Shown here one piece after another: positions 21,055 to 29,444 of a stretch of DNA of 64,000 nucleotides. The notes below the pieces were generated by a model that saw only the letters and a list, made by a program, of their open reading frames with translations, was not told the DNA's origin and searched no databases. The position numbers were made by a program, and so were the translations under genes. This DNA comes from Cupriavidus pauculus (lineage in GTDB: Bacteria; Pseudomonadota; Gammaproteobacteria; Burkholderiales; Burkholderiaceae). Numbering within the stretch: position 1 is the stretch's first letter; each line of letters begins with the position of its first letter. The stretch spans positions 232,598-296,597 of the forward strand of contig NZ_PJRP01000002.1 of the NCBI RefSeq assembly GCF_002858765.1. The letters are read 5' to 3'.

Positions 21055-22737
21055 ATGGAAAAGCTGTGGCTGAAAAACTATCCGGCGGGCGTACCGGCAG
21101 AGATCGACGCCAGTCAGTTCCGTTCGCTGGCCCAGTTGCTCGAGCATTCGTTCCGTACCTACGCCGACCGCCGTGCGTTCATCTGCATGGACAAGGCCAT
21201 CACCTATGGCGAACTGGACCAGCTGTCGCGCCAGTTCGCGGCCTGGCTGCAGTCGCGCGGGCTGCGTCCCGGCGCCCGCGTGGCCCTCATGATGCCGAAC
21301 GTGCTGCAGTATCCGGTGGCGCTGGCCGCCGTGCTGCGCGCCGGCTACGTGGTGGTCAACGTGAATCCGCTATACACGCCGCGCGAGCTGGAACACCAGC
21401 TCAAGGACAGCGGCGCCGAAGCCATCGTCATCCTTGAGAATTTCGCGGCCACGCTGCAGGCCGTGCTGCCCGCGACGCCGGTCAAGCATGTGGTGGTGGC
21501 CAGCATGGGCGACATGCTGGGCGGCCTGAAGGGCGCCATCGTCAATTTCGTGGTCCGCAACGTCAAGAAGATGGTGCCGGCCTGGGAACTGCCCAACTGC
21601 GTGCGCTTCAACGACGTGCTGGCCGAAGGGCGCAAGATGGAACTGAGGCCCGTGAGCACGGGCCCGGACGACATCGCGTTCCTGCAGTACACGGGCGGCA
21701 CCACGGGGGTGTCGAAGGGCGCCACGCTGCTGCACCGGAATATCGTGGCCAACGTGCTGCAGTCCGAGGCGTGGATGCAGCCGGCGCTGGCCAAGGGCGC
21801 CCCTATCGACCAGGTGGTGACGATCACCGCGCTGCCGCTGTATCACATCTTTGCGTTGACGGTCTGCTGCCTGCTGGGCATGCGCAGCGGCGGCCTGAGC
21901 ATCCTGATTCCGAATCCGCGCGACATCCCGGGCTTCATCAAGGAACTGCAGAAGTACAAGTTCCATATGTTCCCGGCCGTGAACACGCTGTACAACGCGC
22001 TGCTGAACCATCCCGACTTCGGCAAGATCGACTGCTCGGGCCTGCGCGTGGCCAATGGCGGCGGCATGGCCGTGCAGGAAGCGGTGGCCAAGAACTGGCT
22101 GGCCAAGACGGGCTGCCCGATCATCGAGGGCTATGGCCTGTCGGAAACCTCGCCGTCGGCCACCTGCAATCCGACCGATTCCGACGCGTTCTCGGGCACC
22201 ATCGGCCTGCCGCTGCCGTCCACCGAAGTGTCGATCCGCGACGACGATGGCAATGAGCTGCCGCTGGGCCAGCCCGGCGAGATCTGCCTGCGCGGCCCGC
22301 AGGTGATGGCTGGCTACTGGAACCGCCCGGACGAGACCGCCAAGGTCATGACCCCGGACGGCTTCTTCAAGACCGGCGACATCGGCGTGATGGACGAGCG
22401 CGGCTACACGAAGATCGTCGACCGCAAGAAGGACATGATCCTGGTGTCGGGCTTCAACGTGTATCCGAACGAAGTGGAAGGCGTGGTCGCCGAATGCCCG
22501 GGCGTGCTGGAAGTGGCAGCGGTTGGTGTGCCCGACCAGCACTCGGGCGAGGTGGTGAAGCTGTTCGTGGTCAAGAAGGACCCGGCCCTGTCGGAAGCCG
22601 ACGTGATCGCGTTCTGCAAGGACCGCCTGACCGGCTACAAGCGTCCGAAGTACGTCGAGTTCCGCACCGAACTGCCGAAGACCAACGTCGGCAAGATCCT
22701 GCGCCGCGAACTGCGCGACAGCCGCAAGGCTGCATAG
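21055..22737 (+). CDS. fadD: Long-chain fatty-acid-CoA ligase
   Basis: A 560-residue AMP-forming acyl-CoA synthetase that activates fatty acids for beta-oxidation at the inner membrane. The ATP-binding loop YTGGTTGVSKG is at residues 212-222. The A5 motif GYGLSETSP, the A7 motif KTGDIGVMDERGY and the A8 hinge DRKKDMILVSGFNVYPNEVE are in order, and the catalytic Lys is in TNVGKILRREL near the C-terminus. AGGAG at 21045-21049 precedes ATG 21055. The length equals that of FadD. It is monocistronic, with a possible operator at 21025-21036 and a hairpin after the stop. Confidence 0.93.
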   Translation: MEKLWLKNYPAGVPAEIDASQFRSLAQLLEHSFRTYADRRAFICMDKAITYGELDQLSRQFAAWLQSRGLRPGARVALMMPNVLQYPVALAAVLRAGYVVVNVNPLYTPRELEHQLKDSGAEAIVILENFAATLQAVLPATPVKHVVVASMGDMLGGLKGAIVNFVVRNVKKMVPAWELPNCVRFNDVLAEGRKMELRPVSTGPDDIAFLQYTGGTTGVSKGATLLHRNIVANVLQSEAWMQPALAKGAPIDQVVTITALPLYHIFALTVCCLLGMRSGGLSILIPNPRDIPGFIKELQKYKFHMFPAVNTLYNALLNHPDFGKIDCSGLRVANGGGMAVQEAVAKNWLAKTGCPIIEGYGLSETSPSATCNPTDSDAFSGTIGLPLPSTEVSIRDDDGNELPLGQPGEICLRGPQVMAGYWNRPDETAKVMTPDGFFKTGDIGVMDERGYTKIVDRKKDMILVSGFNVYPNEVEGVVAECPGVLEVAAVGVPDQHSGEVVKLFVVKKDPALSEADVIAFCKDRLTGYKRPKYVEFRTELPKTNVGKILRRELRDSRKAA

Positions 22738-22744
22738 GTTCTCT

Positions 22745-22768
22745 CCCTCTCCCGCCTGCGGGAGAGGG
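22745..22768. terminator. CTCTCCC/GGGAGAG hairpin between convergent genes
   Basis: CCCTCTCCCGC at 22745-22755 pairs with GCGGGAGAGGG at 22758-22768. No T tract follows. It lies between fadD (+) and the glycine-rich lipoprotein gene (-), and belongs to the same family as 15326-15366 and 56741-56788. Confidence 0.6.
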
Positions 22769-22778
22769 CGTCACTACC

Positions 22779-23252
22779 CTAGCACTCGTTCGACGGCGCC
22801 ATCTGCGGCTGGGGCGATCCATCGGGATAGATCAGCCGCACGCACGTGCCGGGTTCCAGCCCCGGGGCGGCCGGGCCATTCACCTGGGCCACCGTACCAT
22901 CGGCCGTCCGGACCTTGTACTGGTAAAGGTCCATCTGCATGGGCGGAGGCGGCGGATTCAGCAGCCGCGACAGGTCTACCGAGAAACCCACGCCCACACC
23001 CCCGCCTCCACCCCCGCCGCCGGCGGCCACGCCGCCAACGCCCATGCCATAGCCGCCGTAGCTGCTGCCTTGCGGTACATCCACGCGTGACAGGAAGGTC
23101 TTCTCGGTCACGCGGCCGAGCTTGATCGTGGCGTTGACCGGCGTGATCTGCGGGCCGGCCGGCGTGCTGATGCATCCCGCGCCGAGCGTGGCCAGCGCGG
23201 CCGCGCACAGTGTGGGTATCCATCGCATTGCGGGATTTGCGAGTCGGGTCAT
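22779..23252 (-). CDS. Glycine-rich lipoprotein of unknown function
   Basis: A 157-residue predicted lipoprotein with lipobox LGAGC and acylation at Cys27. Residues about 64-91 are an almost pure Gly run broken by Val/Ala, followed by VDLSRLLNPPPPPMQ. The C-terminal 45 residues (YKVRTADGTVAQVNG, then ECGTCVRLIYPDG-like sequence) form a compact folded tail with a conserved-looking single Cys and a final Cys. I do not recognise the family; the shape suggests an outer-membrane-anchored protein with a flexible spacer. The start ATG overlaps the stop of the MarR gene by 4 bp, so translation is coupled and the start is secure. Confidence 0.75.
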   Translation of the reverse strand: MTRLANPAMRWIPTLCAAALATLGAGCISTPAGPQITPVNATIKLGRVTEKTFLSRVDVPQGSSYGGYGMGVGGVAAGGGGGGGGVGVGFSVDLSRLLNPPPPPMQMDLYQYKVRTADGTVAQVNGPAAPGLEPGTCVRLIYPDGSPQPQMAPSNEC

Positions 23253-23755
23253 GGCGAAGTCGTCAGGCTGGATTTCAGGCGACCCAGCAGTCGGAAGAGG
23301 GCGCGTCGATCCGTTTCGGCAAGTCCCGAGAACAATTGTTCCACCCAGGTTTCGTGCGCGCGCGCCATGCGCGAGAACGCCTCGCGGCCGGCTGGGGTCA
23401 GGCGGATCAGATACGCCCGGCGGTCCGTGGGCAGGGCCTCGCGCGTGACCAGGCCCTCTTGCTGCAGCTGGTCGGTGATGCCCGTGACGTTGCCGCCGGT
23501 CACCATCATGCGGCGCGACAGCTCGCCCATCTTGAGCCCTTCGGGGTGGCGGTCGAGTTGCGACATCAGGTCGAAGCGCGGCAGCGTCACCGCAAAGTCC
23601 TGGCGCAGGCGCGAGCGGATGTCGCCCTCGATCAGCGTGGTGCAGGTGAGCAGGCGAAGCCAGAGCCGCAGCGCCTCGTGGTCCGATTCGCCGGCACTGG
23701 TTTCCAGGTCGACCGGAGAGTCATCGGCGCTGCTGGCGGCGGAGGGATTGGGCAT
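23249..23755 (-). CDS. MarR family transcriptional regulator
   Basis: A 168-residue winged-helix repressor. The DNA-binding core is visible: LMSQLDRHPEGLKMGELSRRMMVTGGNV as recognition helix region near residues 62-90, then the wing LVTREALPTDRRAYLIRLT near residues 99-117 with the typical D-R-R-A. The N-terminal 25 residues are Ser/Asp-rich and probably disordered. It is co-transcribed with the following lipoprotein gene through an ATGA overlap. A dyad (23777-23792) overlaps the -10 box of its own promoter, which fits autoregulation. The ligand is unknown. Confidence 0.88.
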   Translation of the reverse strand: MPNPSAASSADDSPVDLETSAGESDHEALRLWLRLLTCTTLIEGDIRSRLRQDFAVTLPRFDLMSQLDRHPEGLKMGELSRRMMVTGGNVTGITDQLQQEGLVTREALPTDRRAYLIRLTPAGREAFSRMARAHETWVEQLFSGLAETDRRALFRLLGRLKSSLTTSP

Positions 23756-23776
23756 CGGGATTCGGGTAACTCGAAC

Positions 23777-23795
23777 ATTTGATGCCTCAAGTATA
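23777..23795 (-). promoter_or_regulatory. Candidate promoter and operator of marR unit
   Basis: On the minus strand TATACT (23795-23790) is a good -10 box, although no clear -35 is present. It is overlapped by the dyad ATTTGA-TGCC-TCAAGT (23777-23792, 5 of 6 pairs), which resembles MarR-type TTGA-N4-TCAA sites. The position, about 22-40 bp before the marR start, fits repression by steric block. Confidence 0.45.
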
Positions 23796-23848
23796 TGCGC
23801 TGCCCGGCGTTCTCCCTATCCGCCGTCTTTCCAGTTGCCGGCGCGGCG

Positions 23849-24850
23849 TCAATCCACCTTGGCGCCCGAATCCTTGACGACCTTGGCCCACTTGGCAGTC
23901 TCGGAGCGGATCAGCGCGGCGAACTGCTCGGGCGTATTGCCCACCGGATCGGCACCCTGCGCCATCAGCCGTTCACGCACGGCCGGCGTGTTCAGGCTCT
24001 TGGCCACTTCCTGCTGGATGCGATGGATGATTTCCGGCGGCGTGCCGGCGGGCGCCAGCAGGCCAAACCACGAGCTGGCCTCGAAGTTCGGCAGGTTGGC
24101 CGCCTGCGCCACCGTGGGCACGCCTGGCAGGGCCGGCGACGGCTTGGCGCTGGTCACGGCCAGTGCCTTGAGCTTGCCCGCCTTGATCAGCTGCATCGAC
24201 GACGGCAGGTTGTCGAACATCACCTGCATGGTGCCGCCGGTCATGTCCGTCAGGGCCGGGCCGCTGCCGCGGTACGGAAAGTGGACCATGAAGGTCTTGG
24301 TCTGCGTCTTGAACAGCTCGCCGGCCAGGTGGATCGACGTGCCGTTGCCGCTCGACGCCATGTTGAGCTTGCCCGGATTGGCGCGCGCATAGGCAATCAG
24401 GTCGTTGACGCTATTGATCTTGTTCTGCTGGGCGAAGGCGGGATTGACCACCAGCACGTTGGGCACTGCCGCCACCAGAGTGATCGGGGCGAAGTCCTTG
24501 ATCGGGTCGAACGGCAGCTTGCCGTAGAGAGACTGGTTGATGCCGTGCGTGCCGACCGTGCCCATCAGCAGCGTGTAGCCGTCGGGGGCGGACTTGGCCA
24601 CGATGTCCGAGCCGATGTTGCCGCCCGCGCCAGGTTTGTTGTCGACCACCACGTTCCAGCCCTGCAGCTTCGACAGCTCGGCCGAGACGGCCCGCGCCAT
24701 GATGTCGGTGGTGCCGCCGGCCGGGAAGGGCACGACCAGCCGGATCGGCCGCGTCGGGTAGGCATCGTTGGCGAGCGCCGTGGCTGCGGCCAGCGGACCC
24801 AGGGCAACCGACAGGAGCAGGGCGATGGTGCGCCGGCGAGGTTGATGCAT
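23849..24850 (-). CDS. Bug/TctC family periplasmic binding protein
   Basis: A 333-residue tripartite tricarboxylate-type receptor. The signal peptide with RRRT at the start ends near ALAND. The family landmark [23 protein letters not shown] follows at about residues 30-52, and later the [11 protein letters not shown] motif that binds the carboxylate through main-chain contacts. ATG 24850 is chosen, with GGAG 9 nt upstream; the open frame continues to 24949 but that part has no signal sequence. No tctA or tctB is adjacent. Many such orphan receptors occur in Burkholderiales, so the ligand (a carboxylate or amide) cannot be named. Confidence 0.88.
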   Translation of the reverse strand: MHQPRRRTIALLLSVALGPLAAATALANDAYPTRPIRLVVPFPAGGTTDIMARAVSAELSKLQGWNVVVDNKPGAGGNIGSDIVAKSAPDGYTLLMGTVGTHGINQSLYGKLPFDPIKDFAPITLVAAVPNVLVVNPAFAQQNKINSVNDLIAYARANPGKLNMASSGNGTSIHLAGELFKTQTKTFMVHFPYRGSGPALTDMTGGTMQVMFDNLPSSMQLIKAGKLKALAVTSAKPSPALPGVPTVAQAANLPNFEASSWFGLLAPAGTPPEIIHRIQQEVAKSLNTPAVRERLMAQGADPVGNTPEQFAALIRSETAKWAKVVKDSGAKVD

Positions 24851-24986
24851 GGCAATGTCTCCAGGTAAGGCGGCCGGGTGTTCCGGTCTGCAGGCCATTC
24901 TAGTCGGGCACGCGCCACTTCGCGGATGAGGTGAAACCCGTTGAGACATTCATGCGGGGGGATGAAAAAAGGCGCCAGAGGGACGC

Positions 24987-25010
24987 AAAAAAGGCGCCCG
25001 AAGGCGCCTT
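24987..25010 (-). terminator. Intrinsic terminator of porin gene
   Basis: Read on the minus strand, AAGGCGCC pairs with GGCGCCTT around a TTCG tetraloop and is followed by a run of T (complement of 24987-24992). It lies about 40 bp after the porin stop codon. A second partial GGCGCC/T-run copy lies at 24965-24976. Confidence 0.9.
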
Positions 25011-25049
25011 GAAAATAAGGAACAGTGTCGAACTGCGTAAAGCTTCGGA

Positions 25050-26234
25050 TCAGAACTTGTGGCGGATACCCACTGCCACGCCAACCTGGCTGGTTTTGCC
25101 TTGTTCCAGCGGGTAGCCGTTGGCAAAGCTCACTGCCGAGGTATCGAAGTTCAGGCCCGAGTTCTTCACGTAGCCGGCCGTCAGGTAGACGTCGGTGCGC
25201 TTCGAGAAGTTGTAGTCGGCCACGAAGCTGATCTGCCACGGGTTCTTGGGGTTGTCGGCCAGGAAGGCCGACGACGCGCGCATCGTCTTCACGTCGTCGT
25301 AGAAGTACGCCAGCGTCAGGCCCAGCGGCGCGGTCACCTGGTAGTTCACGCCGAACCAGTAGTAGTTGTCGCGCAGCAGCTCGGCGCCGGTGTTGTCGGT
25401 CGTGCGACCGTAGCGGTAGCCGGCCATCAGCTTTGCCGGGCCGACCGTGTAGCTACCGGCGGCACCCACCTTGCGCGAACGGCCAGGCTGGCCGATCGTG
25501 ATCGTCGGGCGCCATTCGTCGTACGCCAGCGTCAGGCCCAGCGGGCCGCTCATGTACAGCACGCCGGCACCACCGCCCGCGTTGTTGTTGAAGTTGCCCG
25601 GCGATTCGCCAGCGCCCGAGGCAGCCAGCGGCACCGGACCGATTGCGGCGACGCCCGTACCGAAGCTCCAGTGCGCCTCGGCGGTGACCGGGCCGAACAC
25701 GGCCGTGTACTTGACGGTGTTGTCCGAACGGAAGTTGGTACCCAGCTGGGCCACCACCGGTTCGTAGATCGTCGCGTAGCCGGTCGGCGAGAAGTTCGCG
25801 AACATGTCGAACATGGTCGTGTACTGACGACCCATGGTCAGACGGCCGTAGCTGTCGCTCTGCAGCCCCAGGAACGCCTGACGACCGAACAGTCGGCCGC
25901 CTTGCTGCGACTTGCCGTCGTCAAGGCCGAAGCCGCTTTCCAGCACGAACAGTGCCTTCAGGCCGCCGCCCAGATCTTCGGTGCCGCGCAGACCCCAGCG
26001 CGAGCCGGACAGGCCGCCACCGGTCTGCAGGCCCACACGGCTGCCGCCGCCGGCCAGCGAAGGCGGACGGCCATTCGGGCCCCACGATGCGGGATTGGTG
26101 TTGAAGCCGGGTGCCAGATTGTTGTTGTATTCGATTGGCAGGTCGACGACGCCGTACAGGGTCACGCTGGTTTGCGCATTTGCAGCCGTGGCAAAAGCGC
26201 TCATCGCGGCAAGCGCGAGTAGCGATTTTTTCAT
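25050..26234 (-). CDS. Outer-membrane porin (Gram-negative porin family)
   Basis: A 394-residue trimeric beta-barrel porin of the Burkholderiales type. The signal peptide MKKSLLALAAMSAFATAANA is cleaved before Gln21. The mature protein begins SSVTLYGVVDL-like (here TSVTLYGVVDLPIEY), followed by SRWGLRGTEDLGGGLKALFVLESGF, the porin signature. Alternating Tyr/Gly-rich strands continue to a final Phe (GIRHKF), the C-terminal signature used by the BAM machinery. It is monocistronic, with an intrinsic terminator. The region upstream (26235-26575) holds its promoter. The solute specificity cannot be read from the sequence. Confidence 0.93.
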   Translation of the reverse strand: MKKSLLALAAMSAFATAANAQTSVTLYGVVDLPIEYNNNLAPGFNTNPASWGPNGRPPSLAGGGSRVGLQTGGGLSGSRWGLRGTEDLGGGLKALFVLESGFGLDDGKSQQGGRLFGRQAFLGLQSDSYGRLTMGRQYTTMFDMFANFSPTGYATIYEPVVAQLGTNFRSDNTVKYTAVFGPVTAEAHWSFGTGVAAIGPVPLAASGAGESPGNFNNNAGGGAGVLYMSGPLGLTLAYDEWRPTITIGQPGRSRKVGAAGSYTVGPAKLMAGYRYGRTTDNTGAELLRDNYYWFGVNYQVTAPLGLTLAYFYDDVKTMRASSAFLADNPKNPWQISFVADYNFSKRTDVYLTAGYVKNSGLNFDTSAVSFANGYPLEQGKTSQVGVAVGIRHKF

Positions 26235-26575
26235 GCTGGGTGATCTCCACTTAAGAATTATTAGTTGAAGCTATGCGGAAGGACCTCCTGTCAGCCCTCT
26301 TCATCCTTCCGTGCTTGACTTCCATGGAAGCTGCTGATCACTCTAGCAAAAGCGCTATTTTTTTTGACCCTGTGGTAAACGTCTTGTCTGGTTTTCACAA
26401 CTCAGGGTTATCCGGGACCCGGGCTCAGCGAAAACGCGCCCTTGCATGCCAATGCGCAAACCTGCACAAAATCACGCGGGTACAATGCGGGAAATCCCGG
26501 TACGCTGTCGAGGCAAAGCTCTACCCATCAGTGGGGCACGCGCGAATGGCGGCCGCAGACCTTCCATTGACACCT
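26235..26575. other. Divergent intergenic region, no gene
   Basis: This 341-bp gap lies between the porin (-) and coq7 (+). It must hold both promoters. TACAAT at 26481-26486 is a plausible -10 for coq7, but no clear -35 precedes it. The coq7 frame stays open through the region without a signal of translation. Nothing else is apparent. Confidence 0.5.
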
Positions 26576-27199
26576 ATGGATACGTTGATTCACGAATTCG
26601 ATGTCGCGCTGCGCGCCATCGCCGGTGCGACCCGTGCGGACCGCGACAACCCCGCCGACCGGCTCACGCCCGATACGGAACAGATGACTGCCGAGGAGCG
26701 CCGCCATGTGGCCGGGCTCATGCGCATCAACCATGTGGGCGAAGTCTGTGCGCAGGCCCTGTACCAGGCGCAGAAGCTGACGGCCCGCAGCGCGCCAGTG
26801 CGCGCGCAGATGGATGCCGCGGCGCGCGAAGAGGAAGACCACCTGGCCTGGTGCGCCGAGCGCCTGCGCGAACTCGGTTCGCGGCCGAGCCTGCTCAATC
26901 CGCTCTGGTATGCCGGCGCGTTTGCCATCGGTGTCGTGGCGGGCCGGGCTGGCGACCGCATCAGCCTGGGCTTCGTGGCCGAGACCGAACGCCAGGTCGA
27001 GCATCACCTGACCGGCCACCTGGACCGACTGCCGCCTGCCGATGGCCGCTCGCGCGCCATTCTCGAGCAGATGCGCGACGACGAGATCCGCCATGGCGAT
27101 GCCGCCCGCGATGCCGGCGGCGTGCCGTTGCCCGGCCCGGTGCGCGCACTGATGCGCGTCGCATCCAGGATCATGACCACGGCGGCCTATCGTATCTAG
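26576..27199 (+). CDS. coq7: 3-demethoxyubiquinol 3-hydroxylase (Coq7/UbiF type)
   Basis: A 207-residue di-iron monooxygenase that hydroxylates the demethoxyubiquinol ring late in ubiquinone synthesis at the inner membrane. The two iron motifs are present: Glu56 in [10 protein letters not shown] and the EEDH motif with Glu86 and His89, then a second pair near [10 protein letters not shown]. These match the Coq7 repeat pattern E...ExxH...E...ExxH. ATG 26576 begins the conserved N-terminus [16 protein letters not shown]; an ATG at 26546 in the same frame would add ten residues. It is monocistronic and ends in a clear hairpin. Confidence 0.93.
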   Translation: MDTLIHEFDVALRAIAGATRADRDNPADRLTPDTEQMTAEERRHVAGLMRINHVGEVCAQALYQAQKLTARSAPVRAQMDAAAREEEDHLAWCAERLRELGSRPSLLNPLWYAGAFAIGVVAGRAGDRISLGFVAETERQVEHHLTGHLDRLPPADGRSRAILEQMRDDEIRHGDAARDAGGVPLPGPVRALMRVASRIMTTAAYRI

Positions 27200-27222
27200 C
27201 AGCGACGACGACGGCGTGTCAC

Positions 27223-27260
27223 AAATGGCGACGGGCGTGTACGCATCGTCGCCATTTTCA
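27223..27260 (+). terminator. Terminator after coq7
   Basis: AAATGGCGACG at 27223-27233 pairs with CGTCGCCATTT at 27247-27257, and an inner GCGT/ACGC adds four pairs. T-rich sequence follows (TCATTTTC). It is 23 bp after the stop. Confidence 0.8.
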
Positions 27261-27545
27261 TTTTCGGGGTGCATCTGAACGCTGCCTCGCACAGCTGTGG
27301 AAAACTGCCCCGAGCCCTTGGTTGGTCGGGGCTGGCGGCAAAACGTTGTATCCTTCCCGACGGCGCAGAACTGGATGCGATTCTCGCCGTCGGCAGTCCT
27401 CCCCCAGATTGTTCTCAGGTGGTTTCTCTGCTTTCCTCCCCAAGTACTTCATTTCATTAAGGATTCACTGTTGCGGTGCGTGAAGTTGGCGCGCTAAGTC
27501 TTTGTTCTGATTAAAAAAACCCTGTTTTTTGCCCCTTAGCGAGCC
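27261..27545. other. Non-coding region between coq7 and mraZ promoter
   Basis: No gene is supported. A hairpin GCCCCGA/TCGGGGC (27307-27332) without a T tract and an A/T-rich stretch near 27510-27533 are the only structure seen. Together with the operator region (27546-27607) this makes up the 517-bp gap before mraZ. Confidence 0.5.
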
Positions 27546-27574
27546 TTGACCGGCCAAAATGCTTCCTCTAAAGT
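27546..27574 (+). promoter_or_regulatory. mraZ promoter of the dcw cluster
   Basis: TTGACC (27546-27551) and TAAAGT (27569-27574) are 17 bp apart. The -10 box is overlapped by the first MraZ box, the arrangement expected for repression. The RNA would begin near 27581, about 136 nt before the mraZ start. Confidence 0.65.
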
Positions 27575-27607
27575 GGGAAATAGTGTGAGGAAGTGTATTT
27601 TTGTGTG
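27573..27607 (+). promoter_or_regulatory. MraZ operator: four repeats spaced 10 bp
   Basis: GTGGG at 27573, GTGTG at 27583, GTGTA at 27593 and GTGTG at 27603 start exactly 10 bp apart, so all face the same side of the helix. MraZ proteins bind direct GTGKG-type repeats with 5-bp spacers upstream of mraZ. The third box is the weakest match. This implies MraZ represses its own dcw cluster. Confidence 0.8.
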
Positions 27608-27716
27608 AAATGCCGCCCTGTCTCTGCGATGATTTGCATCGGACCGGACGGTTGCGGACAAGGACGAATCGACCTGCCAAAGGCTGAAATAGCCGGCGGT
27701 TACCGGGGGAAAGAGC

Positions 27717-28145
27717 TTGTTTCAGGGAGCATCGGCGCTGTCGCTCGATGCCAAGGGCCGGATGTCCATTCCGGCCAGGCACCGCGAAGCGCTGCAAACG
27801 CAGGCCGAGGGCCGGGTTACGCTGACCAAGCACCCGGACGGCTGCCTTTTGCTCTTTCCCAGGCCCGAATGGGAGGTTTTCCGCGGCCGCATCGCGGCGC
27901 TGCCAATGGATGCCCACTGGTGGAAGCGGATCTTTCTGGGCAACGCCGCCGACGTGGAAATGGATGGCGCGGGCCGTGTGCTGATTGCACCGGAGCTGCG
28001 CAGTGCCGCCATGCTCGACAAGGAAGTGATGCTGCTCGGTATGGGCAGCCATTTCGAAGTCTGGGATGCCGCTACCTACGCCGCCAAGGAACAGGCGGCG
28101 ATGGCACAGGGCATGCCGGACGCATTGAAGAATTTCTCTTTCTGA
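27717..28145 (+). CDS. mraZ: Transcriptional regulator MraZ
   Basis: A 142-residue protein with two SpoVT/AbrB-like DNA-binding repeats. The first contains [17 protein letters not shown] (about residues 8-24) and the second [16 protein letters not shown] (about 80-95); both carry the D-x3-GR-x3-P signature. It forms a ring that binds the direct repeats upstream of its own gene. The start is TTG 27717, preceded by GGGGGAAAG, because the family begins MFQG exactly there. The stop is 7 bp before rsmH. A weak start codon limits its amount and is consistent with autoregulation. Confidence 0.93.
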   Translation: MFQGASALSLDAKGRMSIPARHREALQTQAEGRVTLTKHPDGCLLLFPRPEWEVFRGRIAALPMDAHWWKRIFLGNAADVEMDGAGRVLIAPELRSAAMLDKEVMLLGMGSHFEVWDAATYAAKEQAAMAQGMPDALKNFSF

Positions 28146-28152
28146 AGAGGTC

Positions 28153-29130
28153 ATGACCCCTACCGAAACGCCGGGGACCACCGCCCTGCGCCATCGCACC
28201 GTGTTGCTGGACGAGGCCGTCGACGCGCTCGTCTGGCGGCCCGACGGCGCCTACGTGGACGGCACCTTCGGAAGAGGCGGTCACAGCCGTGCCGTGCTGG
28301 CGCGGCTGGGGCCGGCCGGCAGCCTCGTCGCGTTCGACAAGGATCCGGCAGCAATCGCAGAAGCGGGCACCATCAAGGATGCCCGCTTCTCCATTGAGCA
28401 CGCGAGCTTTGCGGAGATGGGCGACCGGCTGGCCGGCCGCCCGCCCGTGGCTGGCGTGCTGTTCGACCTGGGCATCAGCTCGCCCCAGATCGACGAGGCG
28501 GCGAGGGGATTTTCCTTTCGTTTCGAGGGCCCGCTGGACATGCGCATGGACACCACGCGCGGCGTCACTGCCGCCGAGTGGCTTGCACGGGCGGACGAGC
28601 ACGACATTGCCAGGGTGATACGAGACTATGGGGAAGAACGGTTTGCTGTACAGATTGCAAAGGCGATTGTTGCTCGCCGGAGCGAACCCGGCGATGGCGG
28701 ACCAGTCGCCACTACTTCAGAACTTGCCGCGCTCGTGGCGAAAACCGTCAAGACACGCGAGAAGGGTCAGGACCCTGCGACCCGCACCTTTCAAGCTCTA
28801 CGGATTCACGTCAATCAAGAGCTTGCGGACCTCGAAAGAGGCCTGAAGGCGGCGTACGAGCTGCTGCAGGTCGGAGGCCGCCTCGTGGTGATCAGCTTTC
28901 ACTCGCTCGAGGACCGCATCGTCAAGCGGTTCATGCAGGCGCACGCCCATCCGGACCGCGACGCGGATCCGGCGCTGCGCCGCGCGCCGCTGCGCGCCGC
29001 CGACCTGCCGCAGCCGACGATGAAGCTGCTGGGCCGTTTCAAGCCTGGCACCCAGGAGGTGGCCGACAACCCGCGCGCCCGCTCGGCCGTGATGCGCGTG
29101 GCGGAAAAGCTCGGAGGCCGCGACGCATGA
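28153..29130 (+). CDS. rsmH: 16S rRNA (cytosine1402-N4)-methyltransferase RsmH
   Basis: A 325-residue S-adenosylmethionine-dependent enzyme that methylates C1402 in the decoding centre. The SAM-binding motif [11 protein letters not shown] is at residues 35-45, and the family segments [23 protein letters not shown] and [13 protein letters not shown] are present. It carries the usual helical insertion domain between residues 110 and 215. Second gene of dcw, 7 bp after mraZ. It overlaps ftsL by ATGA. Base composition around 28600-28830 is locally lower in GC than its flanks (codons such as ATA, CTA, TCA appear), but the reading frame is unbroken. Confidence 0.96.
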   Translation: MTPTETPGTTALRHRTVLLDEAVDALVWRPDGAYVDGTFGRGGHSRAVLARLGPAGSLVAFDKDPAAIAEAGTIKDARFSIEHASFAEMGDRLAGRPPVAGVLFDLGISSPQIDEAARGFSFRFEGPLDMRMDTTRGVTAAEWLARADEHDIARVIRDYGEERFAVQIAKAIVARRSEPGDGGPVATTSELAALVAKTVKTREKGQDPATRTFQALRIHVNQELADLERGLKAAYELLQVGGRLVVISFHSLEDRIVKRFMQAHAHPDRDADPALRRAPLRAADLPQPTMKLLGRFKPGTQEVADNPRARSAVMRVAEKLGGRDA

Positions 29131-29444
29131 ACCGCCTGACCTTCTTCCTGCTTGCCGCGCTGATGCTGTGCGCGCTGTCGCTGGTGAGCGCGCAGCACCA
29201 GGCCCGCACGCTGTTTGTGGCGCTGGAGCGGGCGCAGACCGAGGAAAAGCAGCTCGACATCGACTGGTCGCGCCTGCAATACCAGCAGAGTTCGCTCAGC
29301 AAGAGCGCGCGCATTGCCGATTCGGCGCGTGCGCAGCTGAAGATGGCGCCGGCCATGGCCGGCCGTACCCAATACCTGCAGGGCGTGGTGCTGCCTGATA
29401 CCCCGCCCGATGCCCAGCAACCCGCCGGGGGACCCGCCAAATGA
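29127..29444 (+). CDS. ftsL: Cell division protein FtsL
   Basis: A 105-residue bitopic division protein that joins FtsQ and FtsB at the septum and helps activate FtsWI. The only membrane helix is residues 4-22 ([19 protein letters not shown]), followed by a periplasmic leucine-zipper-like coiled coil with [21 protein letters not shown]. The length and the position between rsmH and ftsI are diagnostic, because the family is poorly conserved. ATG overlaps the rsmH stop, and its own stop overlaps the ftsI start, both as ATGA. Confidence 0.93.
   Translation: MNRLTFFLLAALMLCALSLVSAQHQARTLFVALERAQTEEKQLDIDWSRLQYQQSSLSKSARIADSARAQLKMAPAMAGRTQYLQGVVLPDTPPDAQQPAGGPAK

Noticed and set aside
27465..28199. 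Minus-strand open frame across the mraZ promoter and gene
   Set aside because: It covers the MraZ boxes and the intact mraZ gene in antisense, and the product lacks any domain.
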